Assembly: GCF_024753285.1 (NCBI RefSeq)
Contig: NZ_JANUGW010000005.1
Location: 186,001 to 250,000, forward strand
From: Massilia pinisoli
Lineage (GTDB): Bacteria; Pseudomonadota; Gammaproteobacteria; Burkholderiales; Burkholderiaceae_D
Reading direction: 5' to 3'
DNA: 64,000 bases
In this document: positions 46,096-54,037 of the stretch, in pieces
Position numbering within the stretch: the first letter of the stretch is position 1
Layout: every line of letters begins with the position of its first letter
Notes under the pieces: model-generated
What the model was told of the DNA's origin: nothing
What the model saw: the letters and a program-made list of their open reading frames with translations, nothing else
The model's database searches: none
Program-made: the position numbers and the translations under genes

Positions 46096-46704
46096 TCATT
46101 TTTTGGGGAAGGTAGGTTCCGGTAACTCACGCCATGCGGGTGGGACAGCGGGAAGGACGAATTGGTTGCAATCGTGCCCCGGCGGCATGGTTTTTTTCTG
46201 ATACTGGTAATGGGTGACGATGCGCCGGACCATCTTGTCGATGTCCGGCAAGAAATCGGGATTCGATTTGAGGTCGGCCGTGGCCATCGTGAAGCGCGAG
46301 AAGTCGACGTAGAACGTGGACTCGCTGACCTGCGGGGGCAGGCTGTCGGGGTGCTGCGTCATGATGACGGGAATGATCAGCTGGCTGGGCAGCGTGTACC
46401 AGGTGGCGCGCTCCGTTTCGATGAGGCGCATCGCGGCGTACTCGCGCCGCGTGTAGGCGTGGGCTTCGTACTTGGGCGTGTAGATCAGCACCATGCACGC
46501 GCTTTCGCACAGCGCGCGCGCGATCTTGCGGTCGAGGTCGTCACCACCGCCCAGTTGTTCGGTGTCGATGAACAGTTCGTGTTCGTTGTCGAAATACGGT
46601 TCGAGGTAGCAGCGCAGGGCATCGGCCAGCGTGGCCTTGAAGCGCTGCATCAGCTCATGCCGACCATGGGCATAGCTGAAAAAGCAGCCGTAACGAATCG
46701 CCAT
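46096..46704 (-). CDS. TIR-domain protein
   Basis: The 202-residue protein starts at the ATG at 46704 after a strong GGGGGAG. A TIR-like fold is read from CFFSYAHGRHELMQRF (box 1), LFIDTEQLGGGDDLDRKIARAL (split by the BB-loop-like Gly run), CMVLIYTPKYEAHAYTRREYAAM, where Glu88 is the candidate catalytic glutamate of NAD-cleaving TIRs, and a C-terminal helix around residue 160. No TM or extra domain is present. Bacterial TIRs act as NADases or produce cyclic ADP-ribose signals in anti-phage defence; activity here is unproven. It precedes the KGGVGR-type protein with eight bases between them and follows dinG by 86 bp. Confidence 0.8.
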   Translation of the reverse strand: MAIRYGCFFSYAHGRHELMQRFKATLADALRCYLEPYFDNEHELFIDTEQLGGGDDLDRKIARALCESACMVLIYTPKYEAHAYTRREYAAMRLIETERATWYTLPSQLIIPVIMTQHPDSLPPQVSESTFYVDFSRFTMATADLKSNPDFLPDIDKMVRRIVTHYQYQKKTMPPGHDCNQFVLPAVPPAWRELPEPTFPKK

Positions 46705-46790
46705 TGCTCCCCCTTGTAGTCTGCCGTCGGCCGGGCCTACAAGACTCTAAACAACGCACCCATGGTGCATGTTGTGGAAGCGCAGAGGGG

Positions 46791-48827
46791 TCAGTCTTTG
46801 GGTTGCTTGAAGAACTCGATCACGTCCGCCTGCACACGCGTGCGGCGGAACGGCGGCAGGCTCTGCCAGACGCGGCGGCCATACGGCTTGCTGATCACGC
46901 GCGGATCGCACAGCATCAGCACGCCGCGGTCCTCGACGTCGCGGATCAGGCGGCCCGCGCCCTGCTTCAGGTTGATGATGGCTTCCGGCAAGGTGTGGTG
47001 GACGAAGCCGTTCATGCCCTTCTTTTCCATCACTTCGATGCGCGCCGCGAGCACGGGGTCGTCGGGCGGGGCGAACGGCAGCTTGTCGATGATGACGAGC
47101 GACAGCGCCTCGCCCCGCACGTCCACGCCTTCCCAGAAACTCTGGCTGCCGACGAGCACGGCGTTGCCCGCGTTGCGGAACGAGTCGAGCAGTTCCGTGC
47201 GGCCCCGCTCGCCCTGCACGAACAGGGGAAAGTCGAGGCCGCGCTCAGCGAACTCCTCGCGCAAGCGTTCGGCCACGCGGTTGACGGCGCGGATCGTCGT
47301 GCACAGGAAGAAGCAGCGGCCGCCGGCCGCTTCGATGACGGGGAGCGCCATGTCGACGACGGCGTCCGTGTACCCGAACGTGTTCGGTTCCGGCAGGCCG
47401 GTCGGCACGTACAGGATGCCCTGCTCCTGGTAGTTGAACGGGCTGGGCCAGCTTTGCGCCGGCTCGCCCGTCATGCCCAACTGCGCCGTGAAATGCTTGA
47501 AGTCGTTCTTCACCGCCAAGGTGGCAGAGGTAAAAATCCAGCTGCGCGGCGTGCCGGCGCGCTGGCCGGCGAAGATCGGCGCGATCGACAGCGGCGTCTT
47601 GTGCAATTGCAGCGACGAGGAAAAAGCCTCGACCCACAGCACGGCATCGTCGCCCTCGATTTCCTTGCCCTTCTTCGGTTCCGACTTCCACGCCTTGTAC
47701 TGCTCGAGCATCTCGACGGCGCGCACGCGGCATTGCTCGATGGTCTCGGCGCGCTCGGCCTGCGCTTCCAGCACGTCGATGAGACCTTCCAGCTCTTCCT
47801 TCAGTTTTTCCAGCGCGGGGAAGAATTCGGAGCTGGGCGGAATCTGCGGCAACGACAGGCGCGTGCCGCCTTCCGGGAACGTCAAACGCAGGTCGCGCGC
47901 CGCCTTCTCGACGACCGTGACGACCTTCGCCCAGTCGACGCCGCCGCGCGCATGCGCGAGGCCTTCGGCCAGCACGTCGCGGCACAGTTCCAGCACCTGT
48001 CCGGTGGACACGGTCGTGCCGAAGAACAAGGTCGCCACTTCCGGCAACTGGTGCGCCTCGTCGAAGATGATCGTGTTCGCGGACGGCAGCAGCTCGGCCA
48101 TGCCGCCTTCCTTCAGCGCCACGTCGGCGAAGAACAGGTGGTGGTTGACGACGACGACATCGGCCTGCTGCGCTTCGCGGCGTGCCTTCATCACGAAGCA
48201 GTCCTGGTAGTACTGGCATTCCTGGCCGACGCAGTTCTCGCGCGTGGACGTGACGAGGTTCCATACGGACGCGGTTTCCGGGACCTTCGTCAACTCGGCC
48301 TTGTCGCCCGACTGGCTCATCTTGATGAAGCGCGAGATCTCGCGCAAATGCCCCACGTCGTCGCGCGACGTCAGGCGACCGTTCGACAGCGTGCGTTCCA
48401 GATGATAGTGGCACAGATAGTTCGAACGGCCTTTCAACAGCGCCACCGAGACCGGAGCGCGCAGCGCGGCGCGCACGGTCGGGATGTCGCGCGAAAATAA
48501 CTGGTCCTGCAGGTTCTTGGTGCCGGTCGAAATGATCGTCTTGCCGCCCCACAGCAGCGCGGGGACGAGGTAGGCGAAGGTCTTGCCCGTGCCCGTGCCC
48601 GCCTCGGCGATCAGAGTGCCCTGCTCGCTGATGGCGTGCGCGATCGCCTTCGCCATCTCGGTCTGGGACTCGCGTGGCTTGAATGTGCCGACGGCCGGCG
48701 CGAGCGGACCGCCCGCGCCGAAGATGCGTTCGACTTCGGCGTCGTACTTGCCGGCCGGCTCGGTGGGTGCCTGCGCGGTGTCGGGCTCGCCGGCGTCGGC
48801 GCCGGACAGGGGAAGGTGATCGGTCAA
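46791..48827 (-). CDS. dinG: DinG/YoaA-type ATP-dependent DNA helicase
   Basis: This XPD-like 5'-3' helicase of superfamily 2 resolves R-loops, forks and secondary structures. The 678-residue protein has Walker A AEAGTGTGKT, the iron-sulfur cysteines (SNYLCHYHLER, ENCVGQECQYYQDCF), NHHLFFAD, the DEAH box IIFDEAHQLPE, FTSATL, and the C-terminal motifs SFWEGVDVRGE and QGAGRLIR. It may equally be called YoaA. A weak hairpin GCACC / GGTGC (46756-46768) lies between it and the TIR gene. Confidence 0.93.
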   Translation of the reverse strand: MTDHLPLSGADAGEPDTAQAPTEPAGKYDAEVERIFGAGGPLAPAVGTFKPRESQTEMAKAIAHAISEQGTLIAEAGTGTGKTFAYLVPALLWGGKTIISTGTKNLQDQLFSRDIPTVRAALRAPVSVALLKGRSNYLCHYHLERTLSNGRLTSRDDVGHLREISRFIKMSQSGDKAELTKVPETASVWNLVTSTRENCVGQECQYYQDCFVMKARREAQQADVVVVNHHLFFADVALKEGGMAELLPSANTIIFDEAHQLPEVATLFFGTTVSTGQVLELCRDVLAEGLAHARGGVDWAKVVTVVEKAARDLRLTFPEGGTRLSLPQIPPSSEFFPALEKLKEELEGLIDVLEAQAERAETIEQCRVRAVEMLEQYKAWKSEPKKGKEIEGDDAVLWVEAFSSSLQLHKTPLSIAPIFAGQRAGTPRSWIFTSATLAVKNDFKHFTAQLGMTGEPAQSWPSPFNYQEQGILYVPTGLPEPNTFGYTDAVVDMALPVIEAAGGRCFFLCTTIRAVNRVAERLREEFAERGLDFPLFVQGERGRTELLDSFRNAGNAVLVGSQSFWEGVDVRGEALSLVIIDKLPFAPPDDPVLAARIEVMEKKGMNGFVHHTLPEAIINLKQGAGRLIRDVEDRGVLMLCDPRVISKPYGRRVWQSLPPFRRTRVQADVIEFFKQPKD

Positions 48828-48877
48828 GGTGGACTGCTTAGTGAACTGAGAAACGACAGGGCTGATGCCGGAGCAGA

Positions 48878-49078
48878 TTATGCCGGAACGTCCGGCACCA
48901 ATTGCATCTTCAGCAGTGTGATATGGTCCTTCAACTGCAGCTTGCGCTTCTTCAGGCGGCGCAGCTGCAACTGGTCGGCATGACCGTCGCGGGTCAACAT
49001 TTCTATGACAGCGTCGAGGTCGCGATGTTCCACGTCGAGTTCAATAATACGGCGCTGGATCTCCTGGACGTCGATCAT
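48878..49078 (-). CDS. Small DUF465 (YdcH-family) protein
   Basis: The 66-residue protein (start at 49078, MIDVQEIQRRIIEL) is a short alpha-helical hairpin with the family end LRRLKKRKLQLKDHITLLK. DUF465 proteins are widespread in proteobacteria with no assigned function. It lies 50 bp upstream of dinG on the same strand. Confidence 0.85.
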   Translation of the reverse strand: MIDVQEIQRRIIELDVEHRDLDAVIEMLTRDGHADQLQLRRLKKRKLQLKDHITLLKMQLVPDVPA

Positions 49079-49182
49079 GGTAGGCAATTCCGAACAGTTA
49101 AGCGTAAAGGGGATGGGAACACTGCCCGCTGGCCCGGGGCGCGTCGTCATTACGGCTTGCAACTCCACTGCAAACCGGTGCA

Positions 49183-49194
49183 TAGTTTAAACTA
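49183..49194. promoter_or_regulatory. 12-bp palindrome upstream of the PP2C-like gene
   Basis: TAGTTTAAACTA is a perfect AT-rich palindrome 54 bases before the PP2C-like start, next to a TTGCA / TGCAA inverted repeat (49157-49173). A weak TTGCAA-N18-CATAGT promoter overlaps it. It is a candidate operator; no binding protein can be named. Confidence 0.35.
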
Positions 49195-49248
49195 CACCGT
49201 CGTTGCCGCCAACAAAGTCCGGCAGGGCGGCATCGGAAAGCCACGTTT

Positions 49249-50019
49249 ATGACCTCATACAAGTTAGAAGCGGGAACCGCACAGCACGTCGGTAATCGCC
49301 CACAGCAGAACGACCGGGTCGCCCTGATGACCGGCGCGCGCGCGCCCGGCCATGTGCTGGCCGTGCTGTCCGACGGCATCGCCGGGTCGGTCGGATCGGA
49401 ACAGGTCTTGCACACGGCCAAGCACGTATTCGACGAATTCAAGCCGGGCGACCGCGCAAGCGTGGAGCGCCAGCAGGACCTGCTGCGCGACATCGTGCAG
49501 GAAACCCACATCGTCACCAACATGAACGCGGTGACGACGCAAACGCAGGCGCACGCCAGCTTCGTCGGCCTCGTGCTGACGCCGCACGGCGACGCCGTCT
49601 GGGCCCACGTCGGCGATTCGCGCCTGTACTACTTCCACGGCAGCGAATGCCTCGCGCGCACGAGCGACGCGGCCTACGTCGAACACCTCGTGTCGAGCGA
49701 CCGCCTGCCGCTGGACGCCGCGAAGAACCACCGCAAGTCCAAGCTGCTGGTGAACGTCATCGGCAACAGCCGCAAGGAGCCGTTCATCACGTTCGGTCAC
49801 CGCACGGACCTGGGCGCGGGCGATTCATTCCTGCTGTGCTCGGACGGCCTGTGGCATTTCTTCACGGATGCGGAGCTGGGGTCGGCGATCGCCAAGTCCA
49901 GCCCGCGTCAGGCGTCGGAAATGCTGATCAACAAGGCCGGCGAGCGCTCGCGCGGCAAGGGCGGGAATTGCAGCATGGCGATCGTCAAGCTCGTCAAGCC
50001 CACGCTCGATCAGGCGTAA
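49249..50019 (+). CDS. PP2C-family Ser/Thr phosphatase-like protein, last metal Asp missing
   Basis: The 256-residue protein has most PP2C motifs: NRPQQNDRVAL (metal Asp22), AVLSDGIAG (Asp42), VWAHVGDSRLYYF (Asp123) and FLLCSDGLW (Asp199). The final motif, normally a DN pair that supplies a metal ligand, reads GKGGNCSMAIV (Gly239-Asn240), so one conserved aspartate is absent. PP2C phosphatases in bacteria counteract Hanks-type kinases or serve type VI secretion and stress signalling; no kinase is nearby. The gene stands alone between convergent and divergent neighbours with its own upstream palindrome. Confidence 0.85.
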   Translation: MTSYKLEAGTAQHVGNRPQQNDRVALMTGARAPGHVLAVLSDGIAGSVGSEQVLHTAKHVFDEFKPGDRASVERQQDLLRDIVQETHIVTNMNAVTTQTQAHASFVGLVLTPHGDAVWAHVGDSRLYYFHGSECLARTSDAAYVEHLVSSDRLPLDAAKNHRKSKLLVNVIGNSRKEPFITFGHRTDLGAGDSFLLCSDGLWHFFTDAELGSAIAKSSPRQASEMLINKAGERSRGKGGNCSMAIVKLVKPTLDQA

Positions 50020-50040
50020 CGCCGGCGCGACACGGCTGTC

Positions 50041-50064
50041 GCGCGCGGGCACCATGTGCCCACG
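50041..50064. repeat. Degenerate REP-like fragment
   Basis: GCGCGGGCAC CATG TGCCCACGCG-type sequence downstream of the PP2C-like gene has the GGGCAC/GTGCCC core and the CACGCG border of copies G and H but lacks the GTAGGGTG arm. It is probably a decayed copy. Confidence 0.45.
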
Positions 50065-50090
50065 CGGACCTCCGCAAACCGCATACGTTG

Positions 50091-50798
50091 TTATTTTTTG
50101 GCCGGATCCGGCGCCGCCTTCGCGTCCTCGGCTGCTTTCGCCGCTTTAGCGTCCTTCTCGGCCTTGGCAGCCTTCTCCGCCTTGCGCTCGGCGACCTTGC
50201 GCTGGCGCGCCGCCGATTCCGCCTTGCGCGCCTCGTAGTCGCGCACGTTCTGCGCGCGCTTGCCGGCGTCGGCCGCTTCCTGCTGGCGCTCCGCGCGCAG
50301 GCGCGCGTCGCGCTGGGCCGTGCGGTCGGCCACGGTCGGCTTGCGCGGCGGCGGTGCCGGCGTCGGTTCCGGTGCAGGCGTCAAAGGTTCCGCCGCCAGC
50401 TTGGCTTCCTGTTCCTTGAAGCGGCGGTCCGCTTCCGCCAGATTGCGGTCGCGTTCCTCGACGATGGCCTGGCGCTTGAAGCGCGCGGCCTGCACCTCGA
50501 TCGCACGCTGGGCCGCGAGGGCGTTGCGGCGGCGTTCCTTGGCTTCGTCGAGGCAGTTCGTCACGAAAAACTTGTCGTAGCAGACGCGTTCGCGCTCGGC
50601 AAAGCGGGCCTCGATCGCCGCGCGCTCGCGCGCCACCGCGGCCAGTTGCTGGTCGGCCTGCGCGACGGACGTCACGGGCGGCGGCGGCACCTCGCGCGGC
50701 GCCACGTCCGGGCCGGCGCATGCCGCCAGCAACGCGGCCGCGAGCAGCGCGGCGCCTGCGCGCACGGTGCGGGTGTCTGTTACGAAGTCAGCTTTCAT
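50091..50798 (-). CDS. Coiled-coil lipoprotein of unknown function
   Basis: The 235-residue protein has a signal with lipobox LLAA-C at Cys27, a helical middle rich in Arg/Glu/Ala with two cysteines (RVCYDKFFVTNCLDEAKERRR), a Pro-rich hinge (APEPTPAPPPRKP) and an Ala/Lys/Glu coiled-coil tail. The family is unrecognised. It lies 18 bp downstream of zapE on the same strand and may be translated with it. The Lys/Ala-rich tail could contact peptidoglycan or anionic surfaces, which is speculation. Confidence 0.75.
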   Translation of the reverse strand: MKADFVTDTRTVRAGAALLAAALLAACAGPDVAPREVPPPPVTSVAQADQQLAAVARERAAIEARFAERERVCYDKFFVTNCLDEAKERRRNALAAQRAIEVQAARFKRQAIVEERDRNLAEADRRFKEQEAKLAAEPLTPAPEPTPAPPPRKPTVADRTAQRDARLRAERQQEAADAGKRAQNVRDYEARKAESAARQRKVAERKAEKAAKAEKDAKAAKAAEDAKAAPDPAKK

Positions 50799-50816
50799 TC
50801 GGTTCCTTTGATCGTG

Positions 50817-51914
50817 TCAGGCCAGCGCGTCGGCGGCGCCACGGCGCTCGGCCAGCATGTATTCGCGCGACTGCATCTCAATGATACGCGACACCGTGCG
50901 ATGGAACTCGTTCGACATCGCGCCCTCCGTGTACAGCTGCTCCGGCTCGACCTCGGCCGACATGATCAGCTTGACCTTGTGGTCGTAGAACACGTCGATC
51001 AGCCACGTGAAGCGGCGCGCCTCCGACGACATCGCGGCCGACATGCGCGGCACGCCGGACAGGATAACCGTGTGGAACTGGCTTGCCAGTTCCAGGTAGT
51101 CGTTCTGCGAGCGCGGCCCGCCGCACAAAGTGGCGAAGTCGAACCAGATGACGCCGCCGGCGCGCCGCAGCGCACGGATCTCGCGCTGCTCGATGTGCAC
51201 TCGCGGGTCTTCGTCCGCGGTGTCGGCGACCTTGGCATACGTGTCGCGCAGCGCATGGTCGGCGGCCGCGCCCAGCGGCGTGTAATAGGCCTGCACCTGC
51301 TCCAGCGCGCGGTGGCGGTAGTCGATGCCGGCATCGACGTTCAGCACGTCCAGCTTGTCTTTGATGAGGGCGATCGTGGGCAGCATGCGATCGCGGTGCA
51401 GGCCGTCCGGGTACAGCTTGTCCGGGTCGTAATTCGACGTCATCACGAACGACACGCCGTTCTCGAACAGCGCGGACAGCAGGTTGTACATGATCATCGC
51501 GTCGGCGACGTCGCTGACGTGGAATTCGTCGAAGCAGATCAGGCGGTATTTCTTGGCGATGCGGCGGGCGACCTCGATCAGCGGGTCTTCCATGCCTTTC
51601 AGCTCGTCGAGCTGGCGGTGCACCGCGCGCATGAATTCGTGGAAGTGCAGGCGCGTCTTGCGCACGACCGGCACCACCGAGTAGAAGCTGTCCATGAGGA
51701 AGGACTTCCCGCGCCCCACCCCGCCCCACATGTAGACGCCTTGCGGCACGTCGGGACGGTTGAGCAGGCGCTTGAACGCGGACGAGCGCTGCGACTTGTA
51801 CGCGACCCAGTCGTCGTACGCCTCTTGCAAGCGGTCGACGGCGCGCTGCTGCGCGGGATCGGACTTGAATCCGCGCTCGGTCAGCGCGTGCTGGTAGTAC
51901 TCTTGGACGTTCAT
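50817..51914 (-). CDS. zapE: Cell division protein ZapE (AFG1-like ATPase)
   Basis: ZapE is an inner-face AAA-like ATPase that modulates FtsZ ring stability under stress. The 365-residue protein has Walker A GGVGRGKS (64-71), LHFHEFM, Walker B LICFDEFHVSD, sensor VMTSNYDPDKLYPDGLHRDR and the C-terminal RRFTWLIDVFYDHKVKLI. It lies downstream of lpdA in the order usual for betaproteobacteria (sucAB-lpdA-zapE), with repeat copy G between. Confidence 0.95.
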   Translation of the reverse strand: MNVQEYYQHALTERGFKSDPAQQRAVDRLQEAYDDWVAYKSQRSSAFKRLLNRPDVPQGVYMWGGVGRGKSFLMDSFYSVVPVVRKTRLHFHEFMRAVHRQLDELKGMEDPLIEVARRIAKKYRLICFDEFHVSDVADAMIMYNLLSALFENGVSFVMTSNYDPDKLYPDGLHRDRMLPTIALIKDKLDVLNVDAGIDYRHRALEQVQAYYTPLGAAADHALRDTYAKVADTADEDPRVHIEQREIRALRRAGGVIWFDFATLCGGPRSQNDYLELASQFHTVILSGVPRMSAAMSSEARRFTWLIDVFYDHKVKLIMSAEVEPEQLYTEGAMSNEFHRTVSRIIEMQSREYMLAERRGAADALA

Positions 51915-51932
51915 GGAGGGCTTCGATTAAAA

Positions 51933-52012
51933 CGTAGGGTGGGCACCCCGTGCCCACGCGTACGCCGGCATGACGCAAACGTTCGCGTGGGCACAGGGGT
52001 GCCCACCCTACG
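51933..52012. repeat. REP-like composite element, GGGCAC subfamily (copy G)
   Basis: Two hairpin units (CGTAGGGTGGGCAC + GTGCCCACGCG, then CGCGTGGGCAC + GTGCCCACCCTACG) are arranged in mirror orientation over 80 bp, so the outer arms are perfect reverse complements. This is the most regular two-unit copy. It fills the gap between lpdA and zapE. Confidence 0.88.
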
Positions 52013-52057
52013 GCGCACATCGCCCAGCCGGCGGCAGGGCGACATGTCGTTACTGCT

Positions 52058-53491
52058 TTAGAAGTTCAGCGACCGCTTGTCGACGGCCAGCGCGGCTTCC
52101 TTGGTCGCTTCCGACAGCGACGGGTGGGCGTGGCAGATGCGGGCGATGTCTTCCGCCGATGCGCGGAATTCCATCGCGACGACAGCTTCCGAGATCAGCT
52201 CCGACGCGACCGGACCCACGATGTGGACGCCCAGGATTTCGTCGGTCGTCGAGTCGGCCAGGAATTTCACCATGCCCGACGTGTCGCCCAGCGCGCGCGC
52301 ACGGCCGTTGGCCATGAACGGGAACGTGCCGGCCTTGTACGCAACACCTTCCTTCTTGAGCTGCTGCTCGGTCTTGCCGACCCACGCGATTTCCGGCGAC
52401 GTGTAGATCACCCACGGGATCGTGTTGAAGTTGACGTGGCCATGCTGGCCGGCGATGCGCTCGGCAACAGCGACGCCCTCTTCTTCCGCCTTGTGCGCCA
52501 GCATCGGGCCGCGCACGACGTCGCCCACGGCCCAGATGCCCGGGACGTTGGTGCGGCATTCGTCGTCGACGGCCACGAAGCCGCGCTCGTCCAGCTGCAC
52601 GCCGACGGTCTCGATACCCAGACCGTTCGTGTTCGGCACGCGGCCGATCGAGATGATCAGGCGGTCGAACGTTTCGCTCTTCGCGGCGCCCGCTGCGTCG
52701 GCGTAGTCGACGGTGACGCCCTTGTCGCCCTTGGTGACGCCGTTGATCTTCACGCCCAGCTGGATGTCCAGGCCCTGCTTCGTGAACAGCTTGTGCGCTT
52801 CCTTGGCGATCTGCTCGTCGACCGCGCCCAGGAACGTCGGCAGGCCTTCCAGCACGGTGACCTTGGCACCGACGCGGCGCCACACGGAACCCATCTCCAG
52901 GCCGATCACGCCGGCGCCGATGACGCCCAGCTTGGCCGGGACGGCGTCGATGGTCAGCGCGCCCGTGTTCGACAGGATGACTTTCTCGTCGAACGGTGCG
53001 CCCGGCAGTTCGCGGGCGTTCGAGCCGGTCGCGATGATCACGTTTTTCGCGGTGATCGAATCGGTGGTCGGGCCCGACACGTTGATCGTGTAGCCTTCGC
53101 CCGCTTTACCCGCGAACGTGCCGCGGCCGTGGAAGAACGTGACCTTGTTCTTCTTGAACAGGTAGACGATGCCGTCGTTGTTGGCCTTGACGACGCCCTC
53201 TTTGCGCTTGAGCATCTGGGGCAGGTTCAGCGACAGGCCGGCGACGTCGATGCCGTGCTCGGCGAACGCGTGGCCCGCGTGCTCGAAGTGTTCCGACGAT
53301 TGCAGCAGTGCTTTCGACGGGATGCAGCCGACGTTGGTGCAGGTGCCGCCCAGTGCCGGGGCGCCCTTGGCGTTCTGCCATTCGTCGATGCAGGCGGTCT
53401 TGAAGCCCAGCTGCGCTGCGCGGATCGCGGCCACGTAGCCGCCGGGGCCGCCGCCGATCACGACGACGTCGAATTGTTTTTCAGTGCTCAT
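52058..53491 (-). CDS. lpdA: Dihydrolipoyl dehydrogenase (E3)
   Basis: E3 reoxidises the lipoyl group of the 2-oxoglutarate (and possibly pyruvate) dehydrogenase complex and reduces NAD+. The 477-residue protein has the FAD motif [20 protein letters not shown], the redox disulfide Cys51/Cys56 in [13 protein letters not shown], the NAD motif [16 protein letters not shown], and the C-terminal His/Glu pair in [14 protein letters not shown]. It is third in sucA-sucB-lpdA, with a PspC-type gene and repeat copy H in front. Confidence 0.97.
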   Translation of the reverse strand: MSTEKQFDVVVIGGGPGGYVAAIRAAQLGFKTACIDEWQNAKGAPALGGTCTNVGCIPSKALLQSSEHFEHAGHAFAEHGIDVAGLSLNLPQMLKRKEGVVKANNDGIVYLFKKNKVTFFHGRGTFAGKAGEGYTINVSGPTTDSITAKNVIIATGSNARELPGAPFDEKVILSNTGALTIDAVPAKLGVIGAGVIGLEMGSVWRRVGAKVTVLEGLPTFLGAVDEQIAKEAHKLFTKQGLDIQLGVKINGVTKGDKGVTVDYADAAGAAKSETFDRLIISIGRVPNTNGLGIETVGVQLDERGFVAVDDECRTNVPGIWAVGDVVRGPMLAHKAEEEGVAVAERIAGQHGHVNFNTIPWVIYTSPEIAWVGKTEQQLKKEGVAYKAGTFPFMANGRARALGDTSGMVKFLADSTTDEILGVHIVGPVASELISEAVVAMEFRASAEDIARICHAHPSLSEATKEAALAVDKRSLNF

Positions 53492-53540
53492 TAATCGATT
53501 CCTTGTTTATCCTGACCGCCGAACCGGGACACCCGGTTTG

Positions 53541-53617
53541 GTAGGGTGGGCTCCCCGAGCCGACGCGAAAGCCGGCGTGCCGCATGCGTCCGCGTGGGCA
53601 CGGGGTGCCCACCCTAC
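53541..53617. repeat. REP-like composite element, GGGCAC subfamily (copy H)
   Basis: GTAGGGTGGGCTC at the left and GTGCCCACCCTAC at the right border a 77-bp two-unit element like copy G, with the internal CCGACGCG and CGCGTGGGCACGGG segments. The left arm carries a few substitutions. It lies between lpdA and the PspC-type gene, inside the 2-oxoglutarate dehydrogenase locus. Confidence 0.85.
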
Positions 53618-53640
53618 GTCGTACGATCAGGTTTTCGAAT

Positions 53641-53970
53641 TTATTCTTCGGGTACGAAAATCCACAACAACAGGTAAATCACGATGCCGAACCCGAACGT
53701 GACGGTGAACAGCGTGAACACCAGCCGCCACACCCACGCATCCACGCCCGAGATGCGGGCGAGCCCGCCGCACACGCCACCGAGCCAGCGGTCGGTGCGC
53801 GAGCGGCGCAGGGTGTTCAGCTCGGAGGCGAAGTCGCCCTCGCCCTTGTTCAGGTTCACCGTCGACGAGGCGCCGGACAGCACCTTCGCCTTCGCCTGTT
53901 CGTATTCGGCGTCGGTCAGGGCACCGGCCTGGTGCAGCTCGTGCAGACGCTTGATTTCATCGGAGATCAT
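53641..53970 (-). CDS. SHOCT and PspC domain small membrane protein
   Basis: Three consecutive ATG codons begin the frame; the third (53970) is chosen because GGAAGGG is seven bases before it. The protein of about 109 residues has an N-terminal SHOCT motif (IKRLHELHQAGALTDAEYEQ, KAKVL) and a C-terminal PspC domain (DRWLGGVCGGLARISGVDAW) with a TM helix ending in a FVPEE tail. PspC proteins act in envelope-stress sensing; SHOCT is a short oligomerisation motif. Its position between sucB and lpdA is unusual for a metabolic operon. Confidence 0.88.
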   Translation of the reverse strand: MISDEIKRLHELHQAGALTDAEYEQAKAKVLSGASSTVNLNKGEGDFASELNTLRRSRTDRWLGGVCGGLARISGVDAWVWRLVFTLFTVTFGFGIVIYLLLWIFVPEE

Positions 53971-54037
53971 CATCATTCCCTTCCATCAGACACGGCACGA
54001 GCGCGCCGAGCCGGCGCGCCCTTCCCGAAGCGCGTGA

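Noticed and set aside
44567-46704. Assignment of the TIR cassette to Thoeris or to a STAND/NLR-type system
   Set aside because: The partner has neither SIR2/SLOG nor a STAND NTPase; its motifs follow the KGGVGR MinD/ParA-like layout instead.
44567-50019. Joining the TIR pair, dinG and the PP2C-like gene into one defence island
   Set aside because: dinG, DUF465 and the PP2C-like gene look like ordinary chromosomal genes; there is no mobility gene and no visible base-composition shift. Only the two-gene pair is kept as a unit.
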